In this document: in pieces, positions 8,655 to 20,282 of the stretch | Layout: every line of letters starts with the position of its first letter | Position numbering within the stretch: position 1 is the stretch's first letter | Source: Undibacterium sp. Jales W-56 | GTDB taxonomy: Bacteria > Pseudomonadota > Gammaproteobacteria > Burkholderiales > Burkholderiaceae_D | NCBI RefSeq assembly: GCF_025548535.1 | Contig: NZ_JAJLQW010000002.1 | Coordinates: 434,001-498,000 of the forward strand | Length of the DNA stretch: 64,000 bases | Direction of reading: 5' to 3' | Position numbers and translations under genes: made by a program | Notes under the pieces: model-generated | Told to the model about the DNA's origin: nothing | What the model saw: the letters and a program-made list of their open reading frames with translations, nothing else | Database searches by the model: none

Positions 8655-9542
8655 TTATATCGCGCTGCTGACCATGGCCGTTCGCACCACCGAGATGATG
8701 CCTTGCCAATTACTGTTGGCGTAGTGATTGTAGGCTTCGGCATCGTCGCGGAACGAGACGGAATGATAACTCCACTTGGTGCTTCCCCCTTCGTTTGCCG
8801 CGGTACCCATGGTCAGGTCATTGCAGAACCAGTCACTCGGATTGCAAAATGCCGCGCCGGCAGAACCGGATACGCCGCCGGAACTATGGTAGGCCACGGC
8901 CTCATCGTCCTGCCCCGGCAAGATACCCGAATAGAATGTGCCTTTAGCCCCGGCATACATATAGAACCAGACGTTGCGCGTTTCATTGTGGTTGTACATC
9001 GCTCGCGCCGTGGTGGTTTTCAAGTCTTTCACCAGAGGCTCTGAGGTTGACCATGATCCCACATCAGATAGCTCAGACCCGCCGCCCGCACCGGATGCGG
9101 CACGCACCCATTTGATGTTCCAGCCGACCTGGGTGCCGGCGCCGGCATCGCCGCATTGACCGGATGCATTGGCGGTAGCATTTTTAACGGTCCTGGTGGA
9201 GCCGCCATAATTCGCCATGGTATAACCCATCATCAAATCGCCTGCGCTATGCGTCGCGACATAGCACCAGTTGGAACCTGTGCAGAAGCAATCGAGCGCA
9301 TCGCGGATTTTGCCGTTCTGGGAAGAAATGCTGTTGTAACCGTCCCAGTTGACGGATTTTTTATTAATGCCTGCCGCCGTGGACGACGGTCCCCAATACG
9401 TGAAGCTATTGTAGTCGCCGACCACACCGCCGCCGGTACGGCCATTGATCCATAAAGTGTAATTGGTCGCGCTGGCAATGCTGGACATCGCACTCAGCGC
9501 CAGGAACAACACCGCTGCAAATAATCGACATAATTTCGCCAT
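8655..9542 (-). CDS. Secreted Cys-rich protein with alpha/beta-hydrolase-like THSAGD motif
   Basis: Protein of 295 residues with a clear signal peptide (LFAAVLFLALSAMSSIASA) and probable cleavage before TNYTLWING. The motif YVATHSAGDLMMGY fits a GxSxG-like nucleophile elbow with Thr in place of the first Gly. Histidine and acidic residues near the C-terminus could complete a triad. Cysteines cluster in DCFCTGSNWC and AFCNPSDWFC, suggesting disulfides and an extracellular location. It is the first gene of a two-gene unit with the membrane-anchored protein that follows. It may be a secreted esterase/lipase or a non-enzymatic hydrolase-fold protein. The substrate is unknown. Confidence 0.55.
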   Translation of the reverse strand: MAKLCRLFAAVLFLALSAMSSIASATNYTLWINGRTGGGVVGDYNSFTYWGPSSTAAGINKKSVNWDGYNSISSQNGKIRDALDCFCTGSNWCYVATHSAGDLMMGYTMANYGGSTRTVKNATANASGQCGDAGAGTQVGWNIKWVRAASGAGGGSELSDVGSWSTSEPLVKDLKTTTARAMYNHNETRNVWFYMYAGAKGTFYSGILPGQDDEAVAYHSSGGVSGSAGAAFCNPSDWFCNDLTMGTAANEGGSTKWSYHSVSFRDDAEAYNHYANSNWQGIISVVRTAMVSSAI

Positions 9543-9938
9543 TTAAATCCCCTCTAGTAAAACATGGACAAGTAAAACCACTTGAAGTAAATCCACCTAA
9601 GAACCATGACGCAGAAACGGGAACAAATTAATCAGCGAAGTCGAAATGCGCGCCAGCTGATCGGAACGCAGTATCTGAACGAGCGGGTGTCATTGTCAAT
9701 TTGCAATGCAACAAAATATGAGGCGGGAAAACGACGTTTCTCCATAGAAGCACATAGACAAACACGCAGATCAAAATCTCATTAGTATAAAAACTCTAAT
9801 GACGACATATGGCGATATAAGAAGGTTCCAATTGAAGTATTCCGAAAAAACGGAGATTGGACAGCGGCAAAAAAATTGCCTGGACCAGATCAAAAGTTCG
9901 ATCAAAATTGCGCTTGAAATTGCTCTTGAATCACGAAA
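9543..9938. other. Intergenic region upstream of the secreted hydrolase-like gene
   Basis: About 400 AT-rich bases holding the presumed promoter of the minus-strand hydrolase-like gene. No gene or clear promoter hexamers could be supported. Confidence 0.4.
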
Positions 9939-9977
9939 AAAACGGCCTGGATGATTGCGCATCCAGGCCGTTTTTTC
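9939..9977. terminator. Strong bidirectional terminator after serS
   Basis: Thirteen-base perfect stem (9941-9953 with 9960-9972, AACGGCCTGGATG) around a 6-base loop, with an A-run before and a T-run after. It lies 13 bases beyond the serS stop. Confidence 0.9.
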
Positions 9978-9989
9978 AGAAATGCACTC

Positions 9990-11411
<1,422 letters not shown>

Positions 11412-11540
11412 TCACGTCCGTCGATCACCCGTTTGATCGACGCATGGCAGGTCAGATTGATACGATCACGGTCGATTCGATTGTCGGCTTTATGGAACAG
11501 CGCCGAGCGTTGGAAAGTAAGCGGGTTTTAAGTTATCTAT

Positions 11541-11629
11541 AATATATACTCCCCATTTTTTCCTAAAAATGTGCCGCGATCCGCACATAAGTATTGCGTA
11601 TATTAAAAAATACTATAGTGGAGTATATT
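11541..11629. repeat. Inverted repeat in AT-rich segment
   Basis: ATATACTCC (about 11544-11552) and GGAGTATAT (11620-11628) form a 9-base inverted repeat around 67 bases of AT-rich DNA. It sits between serS and the 3' rarA remnant. It may be a hairpin or the scar of a small inserted element; function unknown. The flanking 11394-11661 has no gene I recognise. Confidence 0.4.
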
Positions 11630-11661
11630 TTTTCAACTAGAAACTTCAGACGCCGCACAAA

Positions 11662-11820
11662 TCAAGATCCGGATGCTGCTTCATCATCCAGAAAACGTAA
11701 ATAGGCGAGTTTGCCGGTGATTCCCAGTCCACGCGGCACCGGCTGATCCCAAGATTTGAGCCGCGCGCCGTCTTGCTGATTCTTGTTGAAACCTATAACA
11801 AAGCGATGAACGCCGTTACA
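11662..11820 (-). pseudogene. Remnant of rarA: Walker B piece joined to the 3' end
   Basis: The minus strand reads, without a start codon, through a degraded VHRF..FNKNQQD (RarA Walker B region, VHRFNKxQQD), then directly into SWDQPVPRGLGITGKL and AYLRFLDDEA before a stop at 11662-11664. RarA proteins end in a WYxPVPRGLExKIxEKLAxL segment, so this looks like the native rarA C-terminus with most of the gene deleted. It lies on the serS side, where the 3' end of a native rarA would be expected. Confidence 0.6.
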
Positions 11821-11854
11821 AGCAAGAACTGAGAGATTCTAATCCCTGACCTGT

Positions 11855-12166
11855 CTACTTGTTTCGCTGCCCGTCATCCTTCTGGCCTTGCTGTCCGTCA
11901 TCCTTTTGGCCTCGCTGCCCATCGTCCTTTTGGCCTTGCTGCCCGTCATCCTTTTGGCCTCTTTGTCCGTCATCTTTCTGGCCTTGCGGCCCATCATTCT
12001 TTTGGTCTCTTTGTCCGTCGTCCTTCTGGCTATTACCCGCAGAAACAGTGAACTGTTTATCTGCCTTCCGCTGATCCGACAAGATCTGCTGTGCGTCAAC
12101 AAAGGGCGCGTAGATTGGCATACCTAACAGGAGGACGATGCCAGTGACGAGAGTTTTCAAATGCAT
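11855..12166 (-). CDS. Small exported protein with eight-residue tandem repeats
   Basis: Protein of 103 residues. A signal peptide (LVTGIVLLLGMPIYAPFVDA) is followed by ~20 unremarkable residues, then seven copies of an 8-residue unit of type QKDDGQRG/QKDDGQQG to the C-terminus. The repeat is hydrophilic, strongly charged, lacks hydrophobic residues and is surely disordered. ATG 12166 follows an AGGAG-like site. Function is unknown; the tail might bind metal ions or cell wall. It lies within the patchwork between rarA remnants. Confidence 0.6.
   Translation of the reverse strand: MHLKTLVTGIVLLLGMPIYAPFVDAQQILSDQRKADKQFTVSAGNSQKDDGQRDQKNDGPQGQKDDGQRGQKDDGQQGQKDDGQRGQKDDGQQGQKDDGQRNK
11861..12028. 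repeat. 24-bp tandem repeat, seven copies
   Basis: Seven 24-base units encode the QKDDGQ(R/Q)(G/D/N) repeats of the small exported protein. Units 3-7 alternate between R and Q forms, suggesting recent duplication of a 48-base pair of units. Copy number is likely variable between strains. Confidence 0.85.
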
Positions 12167-12257
12167 GATTTGCTCCTTTTTTTGCTTGAATCCAGGGGGA
12201 TATTTGAGGTATTCAAATCCATTCTATGGCAACACAAGGTCAACGACAAGAAAGCCG

Positions 12258-12383
12258 TCAGGATAGAAGAAGTAAGCTACTTCTTTTGTTCGTTTCATCA
12301 CCAAGACTTTTAAGAAAAGCCATCTTCTCAGCGATCTTACCCTCCAAGCCTCTCGGAACTGGTTCATACCCTACAGGGTGCAT
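12258..12383 (-). pseudogene. Second rarA 3'-end remnant
   Basis: A 41-codon stretch encodes GYEPVPRGLEGKIAEKMAFL and then a short tail to a stop. It matches the last ~30 residues of the intact RarA in this window (WYQPVPRGLEIKIAEKLALL) but differs at the DNA level and in several residues, so it is not a simple duplication of the neighbouring gene. It lies just after the stop of the Cys-rich protein gene. It is probably the leftover of another rarA copy. Confidence 0.6.
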
Positions 12384-12405
12384 CTTTACATCTTCTTTTC
12401 CAACA

Positions 12406-12768
12406 CTATTTCAGATTGCTAATGATTGAGCATTTACTCTTCACACAAACAGGATGGGGATTTGGCGGTAGCCATCCTGGAGGACATTGCCTTGAAGCCT
12501 TTCCTTTTGGATCATTTGGGATCTTGTTGTAGTTGTCAGCATATGCTTTGTTGATGGAGAAGGTAGAACACCACCCTTGAACCATCACACATTCGCTGTC
12601 GGTATGACATTTGAAATAGTGTTCAGGTAAGGCACGCTTGAAGGCCGGCGATTCATCGTCTGCTGGCACAGTCGCCTGTGCCGCGCTGCCAGGCATAGCC
12701 AGCATCGTAATCAAGAACAAAAATCCAGCAGGCGCGGCCATCACAACAAGTTTCATTCCGCTTTTCAT
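12406..12768 (-). CDS. Small exported Cys-rich protein
   Basis: Protein of 120 residues. A signal peptide (VVMAAPAGFLFLITMLAMPGSAAQA) is followed by six cysteines arranged FKCHTDSEC...QGWC...RQC...VC..KC, consistent with disulfides in the periplasm or outside. This C..D.DCV...WC spacing recurs in small uncharacterised exported bacterial proteins. An AGGAG lies 6-10 bases before the ATG. It sits inside the rarA-flanked patchwork, directly before the second rarA remnant. Function unknown. Confidence 0.6.
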   Translation of the reverse strand: MKSGMKLVVMAAPAGFLFLITMLAMPGSAAQATVPADDESPAFKRALPEHYFKCHTDSECVMVQGWCSTFSINKAYADNYNKIPNDPKGKASRQCPPGWLPPNPHPVCVKSKCSIISNLK

Positions 12769-12862
12769 AATCTCCTCCTACTCTTCCGTCTGTAATATTT
12801 ACCTTTTCCTTACTTTTGAATTCTGAGGTTCCCTCGATATTTCGTCTGCCATCAGATGAATT

Positions 12863-13752
12863 TTATGCAGCCAGTTTTTCCTGATTTTGGTCACGCTTCC
12901 AGTGATTGAGATACTGCACCGGCGATTGATAGCCGAGCGTTGAATGCTGACGGATTCGATTATAAAAGACTTCAATATATTCGAAGCTGGCTGCCTTCAT
13001 TTCAGCATGGGTAGCGTAACGCACGCCATGGTATCGCTCGTTCTTGAAACTGTTAAACCAGCTCTCGGTCGGCGCATTGTCCCAGCAGTTCCCTTTGCGA
13101 CTCATCGAGCACGTCATGCCATATTTCTTGAGATTGTCCTGAAAGGCCTGGCTGGCGTATTGACTGCCGCGGTCAGAATGATGCATAAGGCCGGCGTCCG
13201 GTCGCCGGCGAAACCAGGCCATCGTCAAAGCATCCGTCACAATATCGCTCGTCATGCGCGGCTTGAGCGACCAGCCGACCACCTCCCGATTGAACAGATC
13301 CAGAACAATTGCAAGATATAACCAACCCTCGGTGGTCCACAGGTAGGTGATATCCGACGTCCAGACCTGGTTGGGGGCGGTCGGCGTAAAATTCCGATTC
13401 AACAGATTTTCCGCCACCGGCAAACCATGTTTGGAGTCCGTGGTGACCTTATAGCGCCGTTTATGACGGGCACGGATACCATTTCTCGCATGAGACGCTC
13501 GACACGCTCCTTGCCAACGGTGAAGCCTCGCTGCCGCAGTTCGCGCACGATGCGCGGACTGCCGTAAGCACCCTTGAGTTCGGCATGAATGGCGCGTATC
13601 AGCGCAAGCATCTGCGCATCCGTCAACCGTTTGCGCTCAGGTGTGCCGCCACGCTTCCACGCCCGATAGCCGCTGATGCTGACGTTGAGGACGACGCACA
13701 TTTCGGTCAACGCATAGCTCTTGATTTGACCGTCCATCCAGGCGTACTTCAC
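12863..13752 (-). pseudogene. IS3-family transposase OrfB, one-base frameshift
   Basis: DDE transposase. The first part (13752 down to about 13484) carries the HTH_21-like region (LTDAQMLALIRAIHAELKGA). The second part carries the rve catalytic core with DDE motifs: TSDITYL, HHSDRGSQY and NCWDNAPTESWF. The frame breaks at about 13481-13484, where CGAGAAATGG lacks one A. Restoring it gives MRENGIRARHKRRYKV and a continuous protein of about 296 residues. Translation starts at GTG 13752, overlapping the orfA stop; programmed frameshifting would normally fuse OrfA and OrfB. The copy should be inactive unless the lost base is a sequencing error. Confidence 0.85.
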
Positions 13753-14042
13753 AGAACATCCTTCGCGAAGTACGCCGCTGCTTTTTTTATGATTTCATTC
13801 TCCCGCTTCAGGCGGGCGTTTTCCGCACGCAGTCTGGAGAGTTCCATCGCCTCTGGCGTCACCACTTTACTGCTGGCGCCTTTGAGTTTTCCTTCGGCGG
13901 CCGCCTTGATCCAGTTTCGCAGCGTCTGGTCGCCCAGCCCCAGCTCCTTGACCACGACCGCAACCGATTCACCATCCTGGACGCGTTTGACCGCCAGTTC
14001 CTTGAACTCGGTTGTGTACGCTTGTTTCGGTATTCTCTTCAT
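13749..14042 (-). CDS. IS3-family transposase OrfA
   Basis: Protein of 97 residues. A helix-turn-helix (YTTEFKELAVKRVQDGES ... LGDQTLRNWIKA) is followed by a leucine-zipper-like coiled coil (LSRLRAENARLKRENEIIKKA), the standard layout of HTH_Tnp_1 OrfA proteins that bind the IS ends. The frame is intact and ends inside the orfB start. Confidence 0.9.
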   Translation of the reverse strand: MKRIPKQAYTTEFKELAVKRVQDGESVAVVVKELGLGDQTLRNWIKAAAEGKLKGASSKVVTPEAMELSRLRAENARLKRENEIIKKAAAYFAKDVL

Positions 14043-14111
14043 TTTCTGTCTTTCTCAAGTAACGTTAATTTTACGTCACCTGTGGCAGACTAAATTTCAG
14101 GGGAAGCTCAT

Positions 14112-14375
14112 TCAACCGTCACAATATTCTGGAAAAAATTTAGAAGCTTCGGAAATTCCCCGACCCGCTTCATCGCCCAAGCCAAGCCCGGATTGTTTGA
14201 TCGCTCTTCGTTGAGGTTGATCAGCTTGTAGCCATAAACGATGTTCAGGATGTCTTTGAAAAAATTCTCAAGGTAGCGGATTCAGATCAAAAAGCTGAAG
14301 ACCAGCCCTGCTCTTGACCGGCTGGGAAACCGCCGTCAGCGCATCGATGATCTGACCAGTGAAATAGCCTCCTGC
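14112..14375 (-). pseudogene. Remnant of a SMEK-domain protein gene
   Basis: Directly after the rarA stop the minus strand encodes GGYFTGQIIDALTAVSQPVK then GLQLFDLNPLP, reaching a stop. One base away the frame continues ENFFKDILNIVYGYKLINLN then EERSNNPGLGDEAGRGI and stops at 14112. Together these match the start of SMEK-domain proteins (GYFxGxIIDxL...LxDLN...ENFFKDxLNxxYGYKLxNLNxExxNxPxxDLGD). The shift, a missing DL before GD and loss of the IAFQVT continuation mark it as dead. SMEK proteins often occur in defence-type accessory regions, but the role of this one is not established. Confidence 0.6.
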
Positions 14376-14377
14376 AA

Positions 14378-15682
14378 TTATTCTTTTCCCGCTTCCTCAT
14401 CCCACTTCTTCAATAAAGCGAGTTTTTCAGCGATCTTGATTTCCAAGCCCCTTGGAACTGGTTGATACCAGCCATGTTCTTCTATGCCGTCAGGAAGGTA
14501 GGTTTCACCAGCAGCATAGGCATTGGGTTCGTCATGAGCATATCTGTACTCATGCCCGTAGCCCAGCTCTTTCATGAGTTTGGTAGGTGCATTGCGTAGG
14601 TGAACAGGCACTTCACGCGACTTGTCCTGCTTCACAAATGCCATTGCCTGGTTGAAGGCGTTGTAACCTGCATTGCTCTTGGCCGCGATTGCCAGATAGA
14701 TCACGGCCTGCCCAAGGGCCAGCTCGCCTTCCGGTGAACCAAGTCGCTCATAGGTAGTTGCCGCATCGTTGGCTAGCTGTATAGCGCGTGGATCGGCCAG
14801 TCCGATATCTTCCCATGCCATTCTAACGATACGGCGCGACAGGTATCGGGCATCGGCGCCGCCGTCCAACATGCGACATAGCCAATAGAGCGCGGCGTCA
14901 GGATTGGAGCCGCGAACTGACTTGTGAAGAGCGGAAATCTGGTCGTAAAAATTGTCGCCGCCCTTGTCAAACCTGCGGGCATTCAGGGTGAGCGCATTCT
15001 GGATGAACTCTGGGGTGATCTGCGTGGTGCCTGCTGCTTTCGCTGCGGTGCTGGTCTGCTCCAGCAGATTGAGTAATCTACGAGCGTCGCCGTCGGCATA
15101 GCCAACCAAGGTATCTATCGCCGCGTCTTCCAGATGAAGATGAGAGAGCGCCTTATCCTGTGCGATCGCTACAAGTTGCTTCAACTCGTCTTCCGTAAGC
15201 GATTTGAGTACATACACCTGAGCACGCGACAGCAAGGCCGAGTTCACTTCAAAAGAAGGGTTCTCGGTGGTTGCGCCAATGAAGGTGACGAGTCCGGATT
15301 CGGCATAGGGCAACAGAGCGTCTTGCTGGGACTTATTAAACCGGTGAATCTCGTCCACGAACAAGATGGTGTGCTTGCCCATAGAAAGATTCTGCTCGGC
15401 CTGCTCCATGGCAGCACGGATATCTTTGACACCGGAAAAGACGGCGGACAAGGCGATGAATTCGCACTTGAAGGCAGTGGCGGTGAGGCGTGCCAAGGTG
15501 GTTTTGCCAACACCAGGCGGCCCCCAAAGGATCATGGAGTGCGGCTTACCCGACTCGAAAGCCAGGCGGAGCGGTTTGCCTGAACCCAGCAGATGCGACT
15601 GCCCGATCACCTCATCCAGGGTCTTGGGCCGGAGCGCCTCTGCCAGTGGCGGGGTAGGCTCCACTTTGAAGAGATCAGACAT
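14378..15682 (-). CDS. rarA: Replication-associated recombination protein A (AAA+ ATPase)
   Basis: Clamp-loader-like AAA+ ATPase (RarA/MgsA/WRNIP1 family) acting at stalled replication forks. Intact at 434 residues, near family length. It begins PPLAEALRPKTLDEVIGQSHLL, with Walker A GPPGVGKTT (about 54-62), Walker B ILFVDEIHRFNK (about 106-117), sensor GATTENPSF, and the C-terminal MgsA domain ending PVPRGLEIKIAEKL. Its start lies inside an ORF holding a separate rarA 5' remnant coupled to lolA, and two rarA 3' remnants lie on its other side. It therefore looks like an acquired copy that replaced or rescued the native gene. The SMEK remnant follows its stop almost directly. Confidence 0.93.
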   Translation of the reverse strand: MSDLFKVEPTPPLAEALRPKTLDEVIGQSHLLGSGKPLRLAFESGKPHSMILWGPPGVGKTTLARLTATAFKCEFIALSAVFSGVKDIRAAMEQAEQNLSMGKHTILFVDEIHRFNKSQQDALLPYAESGLVTFIGATTENPSFEVNSALLSRAQVYVLKSLTEDELKQLVAIAQDKALSHLHLEDAAIDTLVGYADGDARRLLNLLEQTSTAAKAAGTTQITPEFIQNALTLNARRFDKGGDNFYDQISALHKSVRGSNPDAALYWLCRMLDGGADARYLSRRIVRMAWEDIGLADPRAIQLANDAATTYERLGSPEGELALGQAVIYLAIAAKSNAGYNAFNQAMAFVKQDKSREVPVHLRNAPTKLMKELGYGHEYRYAHDEPNAYAAGETYLPDGIEEHGWYQPVPRGLEIKIAEKLALLKKWDEEAGKE

Positions 15683-15884
15683 GATTTCGCCCCGCTGGAA
15701 CAGGGGACATCTCTAAAATCCGCACCATCAGTTTGCTCAACAATTGATCGATAAAGTGTTTGACTGCTTTGTTGAAACGATGGGTTTCATCGCCTAACAG
15801 AGGCCGCTGCCCAATGCCCTCGTCCAGATTGGCTGGGCGCATGCGCTGCGCCAGCGGCACCGGGATGTTACGTGCTGCATTCAT
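15675..15884 (-). pseudogene. 5' remnant of native rarA, translationally coupled to lolA
   Basis: An ATG overlapping the lolA stop (ATGA) opens a 69-codon frame. Residues 10-31 (PLAQRMRPANLDEGIGQRPL) are a classical RarA N-terminus and are followed at once by DETHRFNK, the Walker B region, so the stretch with Walker A is deleted. The remaining residues are not recognised. Tight coupling to lolA is the expected place of native rarA in this cluster. The full-length rarA starts inside the end of this frame. Confidence 0.7.
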
Positions 15885-16555
15885 AGTCGAGAAACATCGG
15901 CTCCGGCAGGCACGATAAATTTGAATTGATCTATTTTGATCGCGGGATTTTTTTCTATGTTTTTCAGTGTCAGCAGGGACACCTGACCAAAACCGTCGCG
16001 CAACTCCAGCGCGACCGGCACACCGTCCTTCATGCCGATACCGATGTGTTCGAAATTAGGGTCTTTTTCCTTAGGTACGGCTTCCAGCCATTCCAGTCCC
16101 TGCTTACTACCGGCTTCTTTGAGATGGAAGCTTTTTTCTATCTCGCCGCCGCCAAACAAAATCGCGGCTGGACTGGCGCTTAAGACACTACCGATCTTTT
16201 TAATCGTGACCTGGTTCAGGTCTTTATCGTAGATATACAGTTGCTCGCCATCGGTCTGCAAGGTCTGTTCGTAAGGTTTGAGGTAGGTCCAGATAAATTT
16301 GCCTGGGCGTGCAAAAATAAAATTGCCGGTCGATGTCTTGGTGACTTTCGGCTTGCCATCAACCATCTTGATTTGTTGCTGGATAAATTCGCCTTTGGCG
16401 CTTTTGCTACCGGCGGCAAAGGTTTTGAATTGCTCAACCGCCGCCGCTTGCGCCAATAACGGCAAACATAACGGCAAACTTAATGCGCTGAGTGTCAGCG
16501 CTGCAAGCCAGCGACCCGGCTTGTCCGATTTGAAATTCATACCATTTTTTTTCAC
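15881..16555 (-). CDS. lolA: Outer-membrane lipoprotein carrier protein LolA
   Basis: Periplasmic chaperone that takes lipoproteins released by LolCDE to LolB. 224 residues (an internal ATG at codon 6 is possible), with a signal peptide ending LPLLAQAAA. The mature part has the LolA half-barrel signature: FIQQQ, GNFIFARPGKFIWTYLKPYEQ, LYIYDKDLNQVT, then the LRDGFGQVSLLTLKNIE hook region. It is followed by the rarA remnant with a 4-base overlap and preceded by ftsK 60 bases upstream, so ftsK-lolA-rarA was probably one transcript. Confidence 0.95.
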   Translation of the reverse strand: MKKNGMNFKSDKPGRWLAALTLSALSLPLCLPLLAQAAAVEQFKTFAAGSKSAKGEFIQQQIKMVDGKPKVTKTSTGNFIFARPGKFIWTYLKPYEQTLQTDGEQLYIYDKDLNQVTIKKIGSVLSASPAAILFGGGEIEKSFHLKEAGSKQGLEWLEAVPKEKDPNFEHIGIGMKDGVPVALELRDGFGQVSLLTLKNIEKNPAIKIDQFKFIVPAGADVSRL

Positions 16556-16615
16556 AGAGATTCCGTTTCATGTACAGAACCAATGCCTTGGTTCCGTTTA
16601 CTGCTGATTTTGTGC

Positions 16616-18949
16616 TTACTCAGTATTCCCGGCTGGTACCAGGATTTCACGATTGCCATTCGATTGCATGGTAGAGACGACGCCGCTGGCCTCCATCTGC
16701 TCCAGCAAACGGGCGGCGCGATTGTAGCCTATGCGCAAATGCCTTTGCACCAGCGAAATCGAAGCACGACGATTTTTAAGTACGATCGCGACCGCCTGAT
16801 CGTATAAGGCGTCCGCCTCGCCACCGCCCTCACCGGGCGCGGCACCGGCTTCGCCGCCTTCTTCGAGAACACCGCCTTCCAGAATGCCCTCAATATAATT
16901 TGGTTCCCCTTGCGCCTTCAAATGCTGCACCACCCTGTGCACCTCTTCATCCGATACAAAAGCACCATGCACGCGTACCGGCAGGCCGGTGCCTGGCGGC
17001 ATGTACAGCATATCGCCCATGCCCAGCAAGGCTTCTGCACCCATCTGATCGAGAATCGTACGCGAGTCGATCTTGCTGCTGACCTGGAACGCGATACGGG
17101 TTGGAATATTCGCCTTGATCAGACCGGTAATCACATCGACCGATGGGCGTTGCGTCGCCAGGATCAGGTGCAGACCAGCGGCACGCGCTTTCTGTGCAAT
17201 ACGGGCGATTAATTCTTCGACCTTCTTGCCGACGACCATCATCAGATCCGCCAGCTCGTCGATGATGATGACGATGGTCGGCAACTTTTCTAAAGGCTCC
17301 GGCGCATCCGGCGTCAGGCTGAACGGATTCGGAATATGCTCTTCACGCTTGGTGGCTTCGGTAATCTTGGCATTGTAGCCGGCCAGATTACGCACACCCA
17401 GTTTCGACATCAATTTATAGCGGCGCTCCATTTCAGCCACGGCCCAATTCAAGGCATGGCCGGCCTGGCGCATATCCGTCACCACCGGTGCCAGCAAATG
17501 CGGAATACCTTCGTATACCGACATCTCCAGCATCTTGGGATCAATCAGTATCATGCGCACATCGTTAGGGTCGGACTTATACAGCAGTGACAAAATCGTG
17601 GCGTTAATGCCGACCGATTTACCGGAGCCGGTGGTACCGGCCACCAACAGATGCGGCATGCGGGCCAGATCGGCCACCACGGCATGCCCGCCGATATCCT
17701 TACCGAGCGCGATGGTCAGGCTCGAGGCGCTGTCGTTATACACTTTCGACCCCAAAATCTCGGTCAGGCGCACGATCTGCCGCTTAGGATTCGGCAATTC
17801 CAGACCCATATAATTTTTGCCGGGAATCGTCTCCACCACACGGATCGAGGTCAGCGACAAAGAACGCGCCAGATCGCGTGCCAGACCAACGATCTGACTA
17901 CCTTTGACACCGGTCGCCGGATCGATTTCATAACGAGTAATAACCGGCCCCGGATAGGCGGCAACCACTTTCACATCTACGCCAAAGTCCGAGAGTTTTT
18001 TCTCAATCAGGCGACTGGTGAATTCCAGGGTTTCTATACTGACGGTTTCTTGCGCCGGCGGCGCATCATCCAGTAACGACAGCGGCGGCAAATGGCTGTC
18101 CGGCATATCGTTGAATAGAGAAACCTGGCGCTCTTTCTCGACGCGCTCGGATTTTTGTACCGACACCACCTGCGGTTCAATACGAATCGGTGGTGCCTCA
18201 ACGATCTTGGCACGCTCGGTCACCACAATTTCTTCACGTTTGACGGCGGCGGTTTGACCGACACGCCGATCTTCGCGTGCCGCATATTTATGTTGAATGA
18301 AGTTGAATGCACCTTCGATACCGGCGCCGATTTTTTCTGCAATCTGCAACCATGAAATATGGAAATACAAACTCAGTCCGAGCGCAAAAAACAGCAGCAA
18401 CAGCAAGGTCGATCCGGTGAAACCAAACGCATTGAAGGCGACAGTCCCGACCAATTCACCCAACACGCCGCCAGGTGCCCGCGGCAGCGGCGTTTTCAGC
18501 GAGTACATGCGCAGATACTCGATCCCCATACTGCCTATCATCAACAAGGTAAATCCTGCTGCCTGGATGAATTTTTCGTACTGGTGGGCTTTTTCGTGAT
18601 CGACTTCCACCAAAAAACGCTTGCTTAGCTGACGATAATCTTCCCATACCAGGCGAATCAGGACGACCGTCCACCACCATGCGGACAGGCCAAAGATGAA
18701 CAGAAACAGATCGGCGAACCAGGCGCCGACTCTGCCGCCGACATTATGAATCTTGGGAACCACGCTGGCATGCGACCAGGCCGGGTCGAGTTTGTTATAT
18801 GTAAACAAGATCAAGACCAGATAAACGCACAACGCGGCAAACACCATCCAGCGCGCCTCGGTCAATAAAATCACCAGGCGATTCGGCAGAGGCGGTGCCG
18901 GGGTTTTATTGCGGTTGCGTGTGTAGGCTTCGTTATTGTTAGTAGTCAT
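16616..18949 (-). CDS. ftsK: DNA translocase FtsK
   Basis: Septal DNA pump that clears chromosome dimers and activates XerCD. 777 residues, a short-linker FtsK. Residues ~25-215 hold four to five membrane segments ([19 protein letters not shown] and others), then a linker of ~100 charged residues. The motor has Walker [13 protein letters not shown] (about residue 440) and Walker [14 protein letters not shown]. The C-terminal gamma winged helix ([20 protein letters not shown]) reads KOPS sites. Start ATG 18949; upstream is the divergent trxB region. Confidence 0.96.
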   Translation of the reverse strand: MTTNNNEAYTRNRNKTPAPPLPNRLVILLTEARWMVFAALCVYLVLILFTYNKLDPAWSHASVVPKIHNVGGRVGAWFADLFLFIFGLSAWWWTVVLIRLVWEDYRQLSKRFLVEVDHEKAHQYEKFIQAAGFTLLMIGSMGIEYLRMYSLKTPLPRAPGGVLGELVGTVAFNAFGFTGSTLLLLLFFALGLSLYFHISWLQIAEKIGAGIEGAFNFIQHKYAAREDRRVGQTAAVKREEIVVTERAKIVEAPPIRIEPQVVSVQKSERVEKERQVSLFNDMPDSHLPPLSLLDDAPPAQETVSIETLEFTSRLIEKKLSDFGVDVKVVAAYPGPVITRYEIDPATGVKGSQIVGLARDLARSLSLTSIRVVETIPGKNYMGLELPNPKRQIVRLTEILGSKVYNDSASSLTIALGKDIGGHAVVADLARMPHLLVAGTTGSGKSVGINATILSLLYKSDPNDVRMILIDPKMLEMSVYEGIPHLLAPVVTDMRQAGHALNWAVAEMERRYKLMSKLGVRNLAGYNAKITEATKREEHIPNPFSLTPDAPEPLEKLPTIVIIIDELADLMMVVGKKVEELIARIAQKARAAGLHLILATQRPSVDVITGLIKANIPTRIAFQVSSKIDSRTILDQMGAEALLGMGDMLYMPPGTGLPVRVHGAFVSDEEVHRVVQHLKAQGEPNYIEGILEGGVLEEGGEAGAAPGEGGGEADALYDQAVAIVLKNRRASISLVQRHLRIGYNRAARLLEQMEASGVVSTMQSNGNREILVPAGNTE

Positions 18950-20264
<1,315 letters not shown>

Positions 20265-20282
20265 TCGAGTCGTTTTTCTCCC

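Larger units (their letters stand above)
12836..14099 (-). mobile_element. IS3-family insertion sequence (orfB frameshifted)
   Basis: About 1.26 kb bounded by imperfect inverted repeats: left end 12836-12859 and right end 14076-14099 share GTCTGCCA and a CAG(A/G)TGA inner part. It contains orfA and orfB overlapping by 4 bases (GTGA). Coordinates are approximate because a target duplication was not evident. It inserted between the Cys-rich protein gene and the SMEK remnant. Confidence 0.8.

Noticed and set aside
15134-15583. Long plus-strand frame opposite rarA
   Set aside because: It is the antisense shadow of the intact rarA gene.
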